Source: Prorocentrum cordatum
Taxonomy: Eukaryota; Sar; Dinophyceae; Prorocentrales; Prorocentraceae
Length of the DNA: 64,000 nucleotides
Direction of reading: 5' to 3'
Assembly (NCBI GenBank): GCA_963575745.1
Contig: CAUYUJ010003047.1
Coordinates: 445,553-509,552, forward strand
Positions 20,077-31,330 of the stretch are shown here, piece by piece. The translations under genes and the position numbers were made by a program. The notes beneath the pieces were generated by a model. That model ran no database searches and had not been told where the DNA came from. It saw only the letters and a list, made by a program, of their open reading frames with translations. The number at the start of each line of letters is the position of its first letter. Positions within the stretch are counted from its first letter, which is position 1.

Positions 20077-21074
20077 ATTCGCATGCTCCCGCGCCCATTT
20101 CGGCATAACGCTCACGCATTTCGTGTCCCTATCGGGAGCTCCGCCGGAGGCCCCAATGGCAAGGTTCGTATGCTGCCGACCTGTGTGCGAGCCTCAGAGA
20201 CAGGGTTTGCATGCTGCAGCTCCCATTTCTGCCCCCCCCCCACACGCTTCGTGTCCCACAAGGAGCTTCACCGAAAACGCTAGTGAGAAGTTTCGCACGC
20301 TGCCGCTCCCATGACGGCACGCCCCTCACAAGTGTCGTCGTCTCACAAGGAGCTCCACCGAAGTCCCCAGTGACGGTGTTAGCATGCTGCCGTGCCCAAC
20401 TCGGCCGCACGCCTCACACGTTTCGATATGGGGCTTCACCGAAGGCTCCAGTGGCAGGGTTTGAATGCTGCCGCGCCCATTTCGGCACACCCGTCGCACG
20501 CTTCGTGGCCCCATAGGGAGCTTCTCGTTCCTCTACCTCACCTATCGTTCCAGACACCCTTGCTACAATTCATCCTCGTCCTTCTCATCCAAGTTCCAGT
20601 CCTCTTGCTCGTCGCTCCCGTTCTCATCATCTGGCTTGCGGTATTCGCAGCGGCATATGGCTGTGTTCTTCGTCGACACACGCTGTTCTTTTTGCGCCCG
20701 AGGGGGCTTCCATCACAACGAACGGATCGACATCGAAACCCTGGACTGGACGCGCCCCAGGACAAGTCATGCGGCTGAAGTCTGGCCCCTGGCGCCACGA
20801 CCTGCATGCTACAACCCATGCTAGCGAACACAGGCATCATAATGAGATGAAGGAAGGGAGCGTCTTCGATGCAGCGTGTCTGTGTCTTGGTGCGACCATC
20901 GATCTACGATTTGGTATGCTTATCGTCGGATGGCGCGTGCTGGAAGCTAAGCTTAACGCATGCCAGTGCGATATTCGATGCATGCCGCTTCCTCCAGACC
21001 TAGAGCCCAACAGCATCGAACGCCACACGCGGGGATGCACCTGTGTCGTAACGCCGTGCTTGTGTCTGGAAGAC

Positions 21075-21240
21075 AAAAAACTGCATCAACATAACCGCTG
21101 GGAGGTCCGCGCGGATTTACTGGGAAGGCGCTGGACTCCCTTGGCGACGCCTCCGGCGCCGCCCCTGGCGCGCTCCTGGGGTGGGGGTCCAGCGCCGGCC
21201 AACGAAATCCGGACGGATCTCCGAACATTGACGTGCATGT
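21075..21240. mobile_element. Family D inverted-repeat element, copy 3
   Basis: Arms GGGAGGTCCGCGCGGATT and AATCCGGACGGATCTCC (inverted), with GGCGCTGGACTCCC opposite GGGGGTCCAGCGCC. More diverged than copy 1. The right flank (ACCATCCTGTGGTGTTGGGT) also occurs at 17020-17040. Confidence 0.6.
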
Positions 21241-22006
21241 TGTCCCGAACCATCCTGTGGTGTTGGGTCCGCGTTTTGAAGAGACAGCGCCCCGAGACTC
21301 CTTCCCACCCGCTGCCCCCCTCCTTCCTCCCATCCTTGCATCTGCCCTCCGCATCTCCGTTTCGGTGCACTCCTCTGACGCTTCGTGGCCCCATAAGGAG
21401 CTCCACCGAAGGCCCCAGTGGCGGTATTCGCATGCGCCCCCCCTCACCCATGCCAGCACACCCCATCACACGTTTCGTGGCCCCGTAGTGAGCTCCACCG
21501 AAGGCCCCAATGGCGGTGTTCGCATGCGCCCCCCCCGCCCAATTCGGACCACCCCTCACACATTTCGTGGCCCCATAGGGAGCTCCACCGAAGGCTCCTG
21601 TGGCGGTGTTCGCGTCTCCCCCGCCCATTTCGGCACACACACCCCTCACACGCTCCGTGGCCCCAAAGGGAGCTCCACCGAAGGCCCCAGTGGCGGTGTT
21701 CGCATGCGTCCCCCCCGCCCATTTCGGCACACCCCTCAGGCGCTTCGTGGCATCATAGGGAGCTCCACCGACGGCCCCAGTCGCGGTGTTTCCATGCGAC
21801 CCGACCCCCTACCCGTTGCGGCACACCCCTCACACGCTTCGTGGCCTCATAGGGAGCTCCCCCTCAGGCTCCAGTGGCGGTGATCGCATGTGTCACCCCC
21901 GCCCATGTCGGCACACACCCCTCACACCTTTCGTGGCCCCATAGGAAGCTCTATCGAAGGCCCCAGTGGCGGTGTTCGCATGCGCCCCTACCCTCCCCCC
22001 TCCCAA

Positions 22007-22048
22007 CACACACACATACACACACACACGCACACACACACACACACG

Positions 22049-22079
<31 letters not shown>

Positions 22080-22490
22080 TCGCACTCGCACTCGCACTCG
22101 CCCTCGCACTCGCACTCGCACTCGCACTCGCACGCACGCACGCACGCGCACGCGCACGCGCACGCGCACGCGCACGCGCACGCGCACACGCAGACGCAGA
22201 CGCACACGCACTCGCACTCGCACACGCACACGCACAACCACACGCACCCGCACACGCACCCGCACACGCACACGCACACGCACACGCACACACGCGCACA
22301 CACGCGCACACACACGCACACACACGCGCACACACGCGCACACACACGCACACACACACACAGACACACAGACACACAGACACACAGACTCACAGACACA
22401 CAGACGCACAGACACACAGACGCACAGACACACAGACACATTGACACAGACACTGACACAGACACAGACACAAAACACACACACACACAC
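22007..22490. repeat. 480-bp CA-rich compound microsatellite
   Basis: Blocks of CA, CACG, CGCACT, CGCACG, CACACG, CAGA and ACAGAC units follow one another within the 90-bp array. The block structure suggests successive expansion of variant units. Confidence 0.95.
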
Positions 22491-22849
22491 ACATGTCGGC
22501 ACAAAGGCCCCAGTGGCGGTGATCGCATGTGTCCCGGCACACCCCTCCCACGCTTCGTGGCCCCACAGGGAGCTCCACCGAAGACGATGCTCACGGCTGC
22601 ATCGGCCACACCTGCATCTGGTTTGGTCTTTCGACAGGACAGGTTTCTTGCTCTTCTCCGCGTGTCGCTCTGGCCTTCCAGGCCGAACGGCTCCGAAACC
22701 CGCGCGCCCAACAATATTCCCCTCTCACTTTTGTCTACGCCGCCTTCCGCAGACCTTCCCGCCGCAGCCACGATGCGCCGAATGCGAGGCCCACTCCGGA
22801 ACGCCCACCGCGTGCTGCTGCGCCCGTGCCGCCCTTGCCTGCCGGGCTC

Positions 22850-23032
22850 CTCCAGGTCCGCCTCCGCCTGCCGCAGCTCCTGCCGCTTGGGCTCCACGGC
22901 CTTCGCGACGAAGTGGTACTTGTACATGGCCCTGACCCAGAGGCAGATGGCCTCGCAGGCCACCGACGCCTTCTTGATCATCGCGGGGTCGAAATCCTCT
23001 CGCTCCATGTAGGGGGTGACAGACGCGATGAC
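22850..23032 (-). CDS. Dynein heavy chain exon: microtubule-binding domain end and coiled coil 2 start
   Basis: 183 bp, 61 codons: VIASVTPYMEREDFDPAMIK, then KKASVACEAICLWVRAMYKY and EPKRQELRQAEADLE. The F-P-x-x-I-x-x-AS-x-AC-x-x-x-x-WV-x-AM-x-x-Y pattern is the classic end of the microtubule-binding domain. Acceptor GATAAG|GTC. The donor is CTGGAG|GAGCCC (GA), matching the acceptor GCGAG|GAG at 16943. Confidence 0.92.
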
Positions 23033-23550
23033 CTTATCGAGGAGGGAGGGGTGACGGCAGGCTGTGTTATGCTCTTAGTGAGCTCAGGGGCGCGGCAAAG
23101 ACGGCCTCGCAGAAGAGGTATTGAATATGTATGTGTATAGGTGTGCATAGATACACATACATATCTATATGTATTGAAGTGAGGCGGTTTGAACGGTCTT
23201 ACGCCTTCCCTGCGCGCGAGTGGCTCGACGGAGGGCTCTGTTTCAAGGGGGCGATACTTGTGGGCAGTACGTGGGGGAGACACCTGGGGGCAATGCATGG
23301 GGGGCTAGACCTGGGGGCGACTGCTTGAGAGCAGTGCGGGGGGGCGATACCTGGGGGCATTCCGTTGGGATGACGCTCGGGGGTAACGCGTCGGGACAAC
23401 ACTGTCGCCCCCGCCGCCGCCCCCGCCCTCGTAACCGCACCTGCGGGGTACTAACAGACACATGCCTACGCTCCGTTGCCCGAGGAAGAGCGCTCGGCAG
23501 GAGGGCGACACGTCCCCCTCCGCACGCGGAGGTGTGCGACGACCTTATCG
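23025..23550 (-). other. GT-AG intron bounded by a 15-bp direct repeat
   Basis: The plus-strand word GCGAYGACCTTATCG occurs at 23025-23039 and 23536-23550, differing at one base and 511 bp apart, which is the intron length (23033-23543). Each copy spans a splice junction (GATAAG|GTC). It looks like a target-site duplication from intron insertion. The interior has an A/T-rich hairpin at 23126-23165 and a roughly 28-bp GGGGG-rich repeat at 23245-23420. Confidence 0.8.
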
Positions 23551-24189
23551 GGGATGTTGTCCTTGTCGAAGTTCATCAGGCTGTCCAGGAGCTTCTTTGC
23601 GTCCGTGAGCACCTCCTTCTGAGACGTCTCCCACCAGTCGTCAATCTTCTTACCCGGTGTGTTCGGGTCGTTTTTCTTGACTGGCTTCAAATTGAACATA
23701 ATACAAACAGCCTCGCAGGCAAGGACCACGCCTGCTGGCGGCTTCTGCAAGTTCTTCACCTCGCGGATGTGTTCGACCTTGAGCTTCTTGAGGCACTGTG
23801 TGGCTACCTCCAGCGCTGGCAGCGCCTCGTCCAGGTCACGCTGCGCGTCGTCCTTGATCGCCTGCGTCTTCTCTGCCTTTATCTGCGCCTCCTCTTCTTC
23901 CTTCGCAACGGCTTTGCTGACCTCTTCCGCCTCGGCCTTGTCCACCTTGATAACCTCCATCATCTCAGCAACGTCCTTCTGCGTCTGCTCGAGCACCGGC
24001 TTTTTCTCCGTCAACATCTGCTGCAGACCGGCAACCTGCTCCTCGGCGTCGCCGATTTTCTGGAGGCCCGTCTTGTAGCGGTGCTGCGACGTGCCAACCT
24101 CTTTCCGCTTGGTGGCCAGCACGTTGATGTAACTGCTGAGCAGCTCCAGGTAAGAGGTTGGCGTGACGTACACGTTGCGCTTGTGGGAC
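23544..24189 (-). CDS. Dynein heavy chain exon: linker, stalk coiled coil 1 and microtubule-binding domain
   Basis: 646 bp. Begins SHKRNVYVTPTSYLELLSSY (the VTPTSYLEL motif after AAA4). A long heptad-rich helix with KRKEV, GLQKIGDAEEQV and the E/K-rich stalk follows. Then LQKPPAGVVLACEAVCIM (family PP-x-x-V-x-x-V-x-E-A-V) begins the microtubule-binding domain, ending FDKDNIPDK. Acceptor GCGAG|GTCCC; GT donor AAG|GTCGTC. Length and order match axonemal dynein heavy chains. Confidence 0.95.
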
Positions 24190-24603
24190 CTCGCTCTGGG
24201 CTCCAGAAAGCCCTGCACCGCTCCCACGACCGTCCCATGAACCCCATCCTGATCCGTTTGCCGAGCCGCGCCCAGCCGAGGCGACGAGTCCCCGAAAACG
24301 GCGGAAACTGCTACGTACTATCTAGGAACCTCCTCGACCCCCGTCATCTCAGCTTGTGTCTCGTGCCAGGCTCTGTCGGACCAGCACAGTCCCGACCCAG
24401 CTTTCGAAAGCTCCTGAGGTCCCCTCGCTTGCGCGAAGGATGGCGGCCCCCATGGAGCGAGTGGGGGCCAGGGAGGGCGGACGAGTCTTCGGAGCCACTT
24501 GCATCGCTGTGCGGTGATGTCCCCCGTCGTCTGTTCAGGCGCCGTGGTATGTCGTCGCGTCCCTGGACGGCATCTCCCCCTTCACGCTGGAGGACCGAAC
24601 GAT

Positions 24604-24690
24604 AGCATGAAGACAACTCTTCGGAGATCCGCGCGGCTTTCGTGAATCGGCGCTGGGCCTCCCACTGCTGGCGCCGCTTCGACAGCCGAT
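24604..24690. mobile_element. Family D fragment
   Basis: CTTCGGAGATCCGCGCGG, then AATCGGCGCTGGGCCTCCC match one arm of the family D hairpin. The second arm is absent. In dynein intron 24190-25256. Confidence 0.5.
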
Positions 24691-24931
24691 GCTCATATGA
24701 AACACATACGGTAAGAGATCCTGCTGAAAGGAATCTTTGGACACATTCTTCGTCGAACTCCGAGGGTACTCAGGCTCAGGGTGCCCCAGAGCTTCTGTGG
24801 GTCGCCCGGGCCACGGTGGGCTAAGACAGTTCAGCGGTGCACCTGCTGGCTCTGATGCGCCTACTTCATGCCGCTTGTTCTGCTGCGAAGAACGGCGAAA
24901 GTCAGCAAACGCTTCGAAACCTTCAGATAAC

Positions 24932-25003
24932 ACCTTCCTCCTCCTGCTCCTCCTCCTCCTCCTCCTCGTCCTCGTCGTCGTCGTCCTCCTCCTCCTCCTC
25001 GTC
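24932..25003. repeat. CCT/CGT microsatellite
   Basis: CTCCTC units with CGTCGT in the middle, in dynein intron 24190-25256. Confidence 0.9.
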
Positions 25004-25256
25004 GGAGCCCCTTGTTCGTGTGCGTCTGCTGCAAGGCCTGCTCCACCCTTGGGCCTTTAGCTCTTCCCAAGGAAGAGTGCAGTAATTACCCTGAGAGATG
25101 GAAATACAAAATTCTGAAAGGGAAAGCACCCAAGTCGCAAGGAAGTGTTGGTGGAAACGGCACATGTCGAGCGATCAAGTCCGCAGATACGTCAAACAAA
25201 ACACCATTTCTGTCTCCTCCTCCCTGCTGGATTTTTGTTGGTGGGGGGGTCTGGGC

Positions 25257-25384
25257 CTCAGAAACTGGGCAGAGGCGGAGTCGGCGCTCAGATGCATGTT
25301 CTGGAACAGTGTCAGTGAGCCCTCAAAGTTGGGCAGCTCCACGCCGGCGGTGGTCATCTGCTGCTTGGCCACTGAGTAGAGCGC
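25257..25384 (-). CDS. Dynein heavy chain exon: AAA4 end
   Basis: 128 bp encoding ALYSVAKQQMTTAGVELPNF, then TLFQNMHLSADSASAQFL. It continues the WP-x-EAL-x-x-VA motif split over the previous intron. Acceptor GATGAG|GCG repeats the donor context GCCGAG|GCG. It ends CTGAG before a GC donor (GCCCAG); the split Arg codon is completed by the next exon. Confidence 0.9.
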
Positions 25385-26143
25385 CTCATCGCCGACGCTG
25401 ATCGACGATAGAGGGTCGACGATGATAATGTTGGTGTTTTTCGCGGTTCTGGGAGGCCTGCATCTCGTCGCCACTGCTGGGTCCGCATAGAAACTCTGGG
25501 CATAACTCACTCCTGGACGGGTCCAGAGGTCGACTGCTGAGGCCCGAAACTTGGACACCCCTTGCGCAGTGCAGGACTCGCGACCAGAGGGTCGTCGGGC
25601 AAGGATGCACCCCTGGAGGCGCCCTCACTGTGCCCTGGGGCTGCCAAACGTCAGGAAACGACTCGTGATGAAGCACTGGCCCAGGGGGGAGGGTTCCATA
25701 CCTCCGTGGGCTCACACTGGGGCAGAAAAGGGGCATCGCAGGTGTGGAGCCTCCAACAGCTGCTGCTGAGGCCTGCTGAACAGGCCAGCAACAAGCGACA
25801 GGAGGAAGCAAGAGAGAAACATAAACCAAATAAAGAAATAGAGAGGGCAAGAACAGGAAAGAAACGGAGAGGGAGGAAGGGAAAGGAATGGAGCAAAGAA
25901 AGGGAAGGACAGACGGAACGACGGAGACTTCGTCGCCTCGGGGCTTCGTGCGAGCGTTCCTGAGGGCTCTCGCCCCCTCGGCAGGGCTCCGCCCGAACCA
26001 TCGGCCAGGCTCGCACACGAGAGGGATTCGGGCTCCGAGTCTGAAACAACCCCTGGTAGCAGATTGGAGCTATGAAGAGGACGGCCCAATGGAAGCTGGG
26101 GAGGAGAGGTGAGCGAGGGGGGAACGAGAAGCAAATTGTCTCC

Positions 26144-26420
26144 CCCTCCGCCTCCTCCTCCTCCTCCTCCTGACACCCTCGTCTGCCTCTTCCTCCTGCC
26201 TCCTTCTCCTTTAACCTCCCTTCTTCCCTCATTTCTCATCCTTCTCCTCCTCCTCCTCCTCCTCCTCCTCCTCCTCCTCCTCTTCCGTGATACTCCCACC
26301 CCTGGGTGGCATTCATTTCTTCCTCCTCCACCGCCTCCTCCATCCTCCCCCTGATCCTCCCCCTCAGTCTCCCTCCGCTTCTCACCCTGCTCCTCTTCCT
26401 CCTCCTCACCTCGTCCTCCT
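26144..26420. repeat. CCT-rich tracts
   Basis: CCT runs at 26144-26175 and 26235-26285, with CCTCC-rich sequence to 26420, in dynein intron 25385-30580. Confidence 0.9.
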
Positions 26421-26729
26421 CCACCTCTCATATCCCCTCACCGTGGGCGCCTCGCGGTCGCCTCGTGCGCTAGGCGGCCGCACGGCTGGTACGACACAAC
26501 TCGTAACACATAGATTGCAGACTACAGGCCTCGGAAAAAATAGCGAACACTCATGCCACGTTCATCTGTCAACGCCTCCCTCTCCCCCAAATGTTAAAAG
26601 TTGGCGGTGGGTCCGATAAATTGCACTTGGACCGCAATCTCCTCCGCGCGTGCCAACTTTGAAGCTGGGGGGGGGCGGCGGGAGCGCTCGGTATTTGTTA
26701 TCCTCTGCCATTGTTTAGACCGCATAGCT

Positions 26730-26900
26730 TGCACCACAGGTCTTGCACCACACAAGCGGGACCACATAACGTACACTCATCACATGTATTACACAACCTA
26801 GCTTGCACCACATAGCTTGCCCAACCTAGATTGTACCCCTTGCCCGCACAACACTGCTCACAACACAAAACTTGCACCACACACATAGGCATACAAACAT
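26730..26900. repeat. TTGCACCACA-type short repeat
   Basis: CTTGCACCACATAG-like words about every 20 bp. The same word occurs at 28560-28600, 61600-61740 and 63220-63370, at the end of the roughly 1.6-kb composite repeat. Confidence 0.7.
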
Positions 26901-27489
26901 ATGTGCATATATGAATCTGCATACAAGTGTAGACTTATGTAGATTTATGTGAACTACAACTCTGAACATATAGAATCATGTGCACGCATTCTCCGCCTCC
27001 AAAAAACGCTTGCTGGCGTGGACCACAAAGATATTGCTCTAGCATAGAAGATGGTGCAATACATACATATATATATATATGTATATAATAGATGTATGGT
27101 ACACTTGATGTGGTGCAATCTATGTGATGTCATATGCGTTTTTTTTGTGGTGACCTATGCAATTGCAAGACCTGCAGAGCAGCGCAAAGAGGGCGGCGAT
27201 GAGGCGGCGGGCGGCGACGAGGCGACGACGGCGGCGGCCAGAGCGGCCCGCAGGCCCAGGCGACGGGGCGGCGACGGGCGGCGACGCGGCGGCGACGAGG
27301 CGGCGACGAGGCGGCCACGTGGCGACCGGAGCGGCCCGCAGGCCCAGGTCCCTAGAAGAGAACTCAGAATCCCGAAACGCAAGCATGTTCAGAAATGACC
27401 GCCCCCCCCCCCTCCGTCCGCTGGGGCTATCGGCCCCCGCCCCTGGGAACCTGCAAAAGACATGTGATTGTGATACTGCCCCATCGTGA

Positions 27490-28610
27490 ATTTCCCATAT
27501 GAACTCATACCGTCCTAGGCGACCCAGTATCGTCCACCCCCCCGCCCCCCCCCCGTCATCCAAATCAAATGACACTATGCGCGCGCACCCGTTGATTTCA
27601 AATATCCGCTGCTCAATCACCTCTTTGCAAAACGTGTGCAAAGCTCACTTGCGCGCGCACTGCAGAACACATTCCCGACATGGAAGCATAACCAACCACC
27701 AGGGTTCCCATCGCAGCTCTTGCACATGCTGCACCCACGCGCATCTGCTGAAATCCCTCGAGCACCAACATGACGACACCCTCCTCTCACCACGCGGTGC
27801 ACCCGCGTTGATCTAGCATGCACCCAGTGCGCGAATGCCCATCAACAAACACAATGAGGGGCACACGCGCTCGCGCAGCCACGCGCGCGTCGAAACCCTT
27901 CCGGAACCACTGGTTTTCGAAGCACTTCGAAATAAAGATTTTCGGCAAAACCATACAAGTCTGGGTACATGCAGAATGTCTGGCATTTCCGCGCGCACGC
28001 ACTTCTTCGCCGTCACCCGCATCAGCGCCACCGCATCACCGCCGTTACCGTAACCGTCAACACAAAGGGTTAAAGCCATCATCAATTAATCAACTTCACC
28101 ATCGACACATGAACATCAGGATCGTCATTCTCGTCACCAGCATCGGCGCCAGCATTGGCCTCGCCGTCGTCATCGTCATCATCGCCCCCACCATCGCTAC
28201 TATCATCAAAGTTGCCGCCGTTGCCGGCGTCATCATATCATACAGCGCCCGCTCGAGTCACCGACCCACGCTGGAGTGCCCGCGGGCCAGCGCGGCCATT
28301 GAGACGAGCTGGGAAATTCCAATCGGTTAGCGCCATCGCGGCCGCGCTGGATGTGCCAAATCAGCTGGCCGTTCTGGATGCGAGCTTGCGCGCGCCAGCG
28401 CAGCCACAGAGATGCGCCAGCCAATTCCAAGTAGCCACCGCAATCACAAGTAGTCACCGCAATCACGGCCGCTTGGGTTGTTCAAAAGAAGTTGTGGGTG
28501 CGAGGGTGGGATGTTAGCGCGAGTAGTGGAGTTGACGACTTCAAGTTTGGCAAGGTGGATTGCGCCGCATCGCTTGCACCACATTGAGTACATATACGCA
28601 GTGCAATAAC
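27490..28610. repeat. Diverged copy of the composite repeat otherwise found at 60.2-64 kb
   Basis: Shares in the same order: ATGAACTCATACC, a C run, CACTATGCGCGCGC, TCGAAA with GGTTTTCGAA words, a trinucleotide ATC stretch, GTGGGATGTT with GTGGAGTTG, and TTGCACCACA at the end. Confidence 0.65.
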
Positions 28611-28689
28611 TTACTTGCAATAACATATACTGATTGGAGTCCACGCTGGCACACGCTGTCCTCTCCTCCTGTCCGCTTCCGACGGCCCT

Positions 28690-29035
28690 CTGAGGTCTCA
28701 AGACGGCTCCAAGATGGCCTAAGCGAGCCCCAGGAGGACCCCAAGAGGGGCCCACAAGGACGCTAAGAACACCTCAGTGGCGCCTCAAGAGGGCCCAAAG
28801 GGGCAAGAGTATACAAATATTCTGCCTTCGAAGAGGGGAGGGGGTTCGGGGGGGGCGAATTGAGGATCCCCCTAGTAGCCATGGGGCACAGGATGGCCCC
28901 CGAGAGGGCCTCAATGTCCCCCCCCCCTCACCCACCAACTCAAAGGGCCCTAAGAGGGCCCCATGACCTCCCAAACGAGCCCTGAAGGGGGCCCAAGAGG
29001 TCCAAAGTGGGCCCCAAGATGGCTCATAGAGTCCC
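28690..29035. repeat. CCCAAGAGG-type degenerate repeat
   Basis: GGCCCCAAGAGGG-like words, with a G-rich interruption near 28840-28870. Confidence 0.75.
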
Positions 29036-29099
29036 TCAACGGGTTCTCATAGCAGAAGGTCAGCGAAGGCATCCTACCTCCTTATCAGCAGTTTCATGT

Positions 29100-29212
29100 T
29101 CCTCCTCCTGCTCATGTTCGTCATCATCCTCGTCCTCCTCCTCCTACTCTTCCTCCTCCTCCTCCTCCTCCTCCTCCTCCTCCTCATCATCATCATCCTC
29201 CCCCTCCTCCCA
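29100..29212. repeat. CTC/CAT trinucleotide tract
   Basis: CCTCCTC runs changing to CATCATCAT near the end. Confidence 0.9.
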
Positions 29213-30357
29213 ACATGGCTCCACGAAACCTCTATGAGACTACGGGTCAAATTCGCACGGCCACCAGCTTTGAATGAACTTATTGCGCTGCTGCATGGGC
29301 TCATCTTCCTTCCCTTTGGTTTACGCATCCTTCGTATCCTCCTGTTCCTCCTCCTCCTATTCCTAGTCCTCCTCCTTCTCCGACCCTCCTCCGGAGGGGA
29401 CTCCAGGAATTACCTACGAGGCTCCAACGACAACTTGCCTGGGCATCGGAATCATCATCCGTGTCCTCATCTTCCTATTCCTCCTCCTCATGTTATGATT
29501 CCTCTTCCTCCCCCTGCTCCGAAGATGATTCCAGGATGCCTTCAAGAAGCTCTTGAAACAACGTGCCTGGACATCGTTTCTATATATGATATATACTGTC
29601 ATGAATGGGCTCTTCCGTGGGCGATAGAAGGCTGTGCTCCACATGGTCGTCTGAGCGGCTGTTCCACTGCATACTACCACACGCCATTGAGCATGACAAA
29701 CCGCCTGATCATTGTTCCTGGATGGCTTGCTAGCTGCTCAGTGACGCACCAGCGGTATCTCTAACGCAACATGCCAGGGCATCGGCTCTGGACGACATGG
29801 ATGCTCAACTGTACGGGCTCTTTCGACTGCCGCGTGCTTCGGTGCTCCACTTGTTCTCCTGGGCACATCCCCCCGGTCAGCGGAATGCGGGAGTGAATGC
29901 TATAGTCCGTCGGGGAGCTCCTACGGGAAGCCGATCAACCCACCGCATAGTACAACACAGGAGGACTGCACAAGGATCAGTTTCCCTCGGATAAGGATCA
30001 CAATTGGCTGGGCTGGTAGGGAAACGCGAAGTGTTAAGAAGTAGAAGCGGAACAGGGGATGGGGCAGGCATGGAGGCGGAGGCAGGGAGGAGAAGATGAG
30101 AAGGCGAGGAGGGCCAGGAAGTGAGGAAGGAGGGGGGATAACGTTGACGAGGATGGAGACGAGGATGGCCGCGGACGCTACAGCCTATAGCCCATAGTTG
30201 CTTGCGCCTATGCGGCGCACACGACGGCGGCGAGGAGTATTGTAAGGACAGTGGAAGCAAAAAGAGAAGGACCCGGAGGACAAGCAAGAGCAGTGATGCG
30301 CACGAGGAGGACGTGGGCGGTGAGGAGGGGGGTGAGAGGGAAAAGAGTACAAGGTTT

Positions 30358-30517
30358 TAGGTCGGGGATGGCCCCCTACAGGCGGATCTTGGGCGAAAAA
30401 TGAACGAATAGCCCGACCAAAACTCCAAAATCGTCAAACAATACTCGAAAAATCGTCCCCTGACCATTTCTTAACTATTTTTCCATTCTTCCTCCTGTAG
30501 AGCAACGTGCCCGACTT
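30358..30517. mobile_element. Family H inverted-repeat element, copy 3
   Basis: Starts TAGGTCGGGGATGGCC and ends GCAACGTGCCCGACTT. The interior carries CCAAAATCGTCAAACAAT and CCTGACCATTTCTTAACT, matching copies 1 and 2. It lies about 65 bp inside the intron downstream of the exon at 30581-30659. Confidence 0.7.
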
Positions 30518-30580
30518 GAGACAAGGGAGGGCGAGGAGGAGGAGGACGGGCAGGACGACGACGACCGAGCGGGTCGCCGC

Positions 30581-30659
30581 CTCGGCGGGCCACTCGTGGA
30601 ACCAGTCGATCGTGCAGCAGTTGACGAGCGAGGGGAACATGCGCAGCCGATTGCGGAAC
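30581..30659 (-). CDS. Dynein heavy chain exon: AAA4 FRNRLRMFPSLVNCC motif
   Basis: 79 bp encoding FRNRLRMFPSLVNCCTIDWF, then HEWPAE. This is one of the best-conserved dynein motifs. The acceptor GCCCAG|G completes a split Gly codon. The donor GCCGAG|GCGGCG is GC-type. Confidence 0.95.
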
Positions 30660-30695
30660 CTGGGCCGGGACGCCAGCCGTGCGCCGACGCCGATC

Positions 30696-30758
30696 GCGAA
30701 GTGAACCCCGCCCCCCCCTCAGAAATCGTGGGGGGTAGGGGTAGGGTTCGCATGTGGC
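30696..30758. mobile_element. Family C half element directly before a dynein exon
   Basis: GCGAAGTGAACCCCGCCC, then AAATCGTGGGGGGTAGGGG and TTCGCATGTGG, equal to one half of the inverted repeat at 39902-40047. On the coding strand it ends about 37 bp upstream of the 3' splice site at 30660. Confidence 0.7.
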
Positions 30759-31045
30759 CTCCCAAGAGCAGGACGTGGGCTCCAGGCAAAACAATGCAAT
30801 CAACATCGAACCGGGGAGTCGGATCGACTCGGAAGGTTCGTCGGGTCGGGATGCATCGGCACATCTTCGAGATCGAATCGGATCGGCTTCGTCGAGAGTC
30901 GAGAGTCGAGATGCGCAGCAACGCCCCGCGAGCATCGGGCCACACCGGATTGCCGGAATATCGAATCGAACCAGACCGGACCGTTCAGAATCAATGTGGA
31001 ATCCGATCGACCGTTACAGGCCCCGCCAAGCATCGGCGCACGCAG

Positions 31046-31174
31046 CTCGCCATCGCTCGGATGTCCGTTCCCCGTGTGTTTTTTCAGCTCCGCGCGTGTA
31101 TCTTTATGACGTTTGACCCAAGTGTGCTCCCTGATGGATCTCGCCGAGAAATAACGCACCCGTCCGAGCGATGC
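31046..31174. mobile_element. Family E inverted-repeat element, copy 1
   Basis: CTCGCCATCGCTCGGATGTCC at the left and CGTCCGAGCGATGCC at the right form terminal inverted repeats. Copy 2 lies 285 bp further at 31331-31460 in the same orientation. Confidence 0.6.
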
Positions 31175-31330
31175 CAACCCTGGGGTCAACCTTTCGAGCC
31201 GTCCGCGCGGCAAACAAGCGGCGTCTCCGCCGTTGTTGTTGTGTGGAAGCCGCCGCCGGGGGGCGGCCACTTCTGCGCGAGAGATGCTCGGGAGGTGAAG
31301 GTCGAGGGCATTCGCCTCCTTGACCAGGCC

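Larger units (their letters stand above)
20080..22580. repeat. 90-bp satellite array split by unique sequence and a CA/CG tract
   Basis: In the best part (21490-21960) the word GAGCTCCACCGAAGG recurs every 90 bp. The unit also has GGCGGTGTTCGCATGC and CATTTCGGCACACC. 90 is a multiple of 3, so several frames stay open; none resembles a known protein. About 20530-21240 is non-array sequence that includes a family D copy. Confidence 0.85.

Noticed and set aside
21890-23012. Long His/Thr- and Val/Cys-rich open frames
   Set aside because: They are translations of the CA/CG compound microsatellite on both strands.
28155-28260. ATC/GCC-rich stretch resembling a coding repeat
   Set aside because: It is the trinucleotide module of the composite repeat and differs in length between copies.
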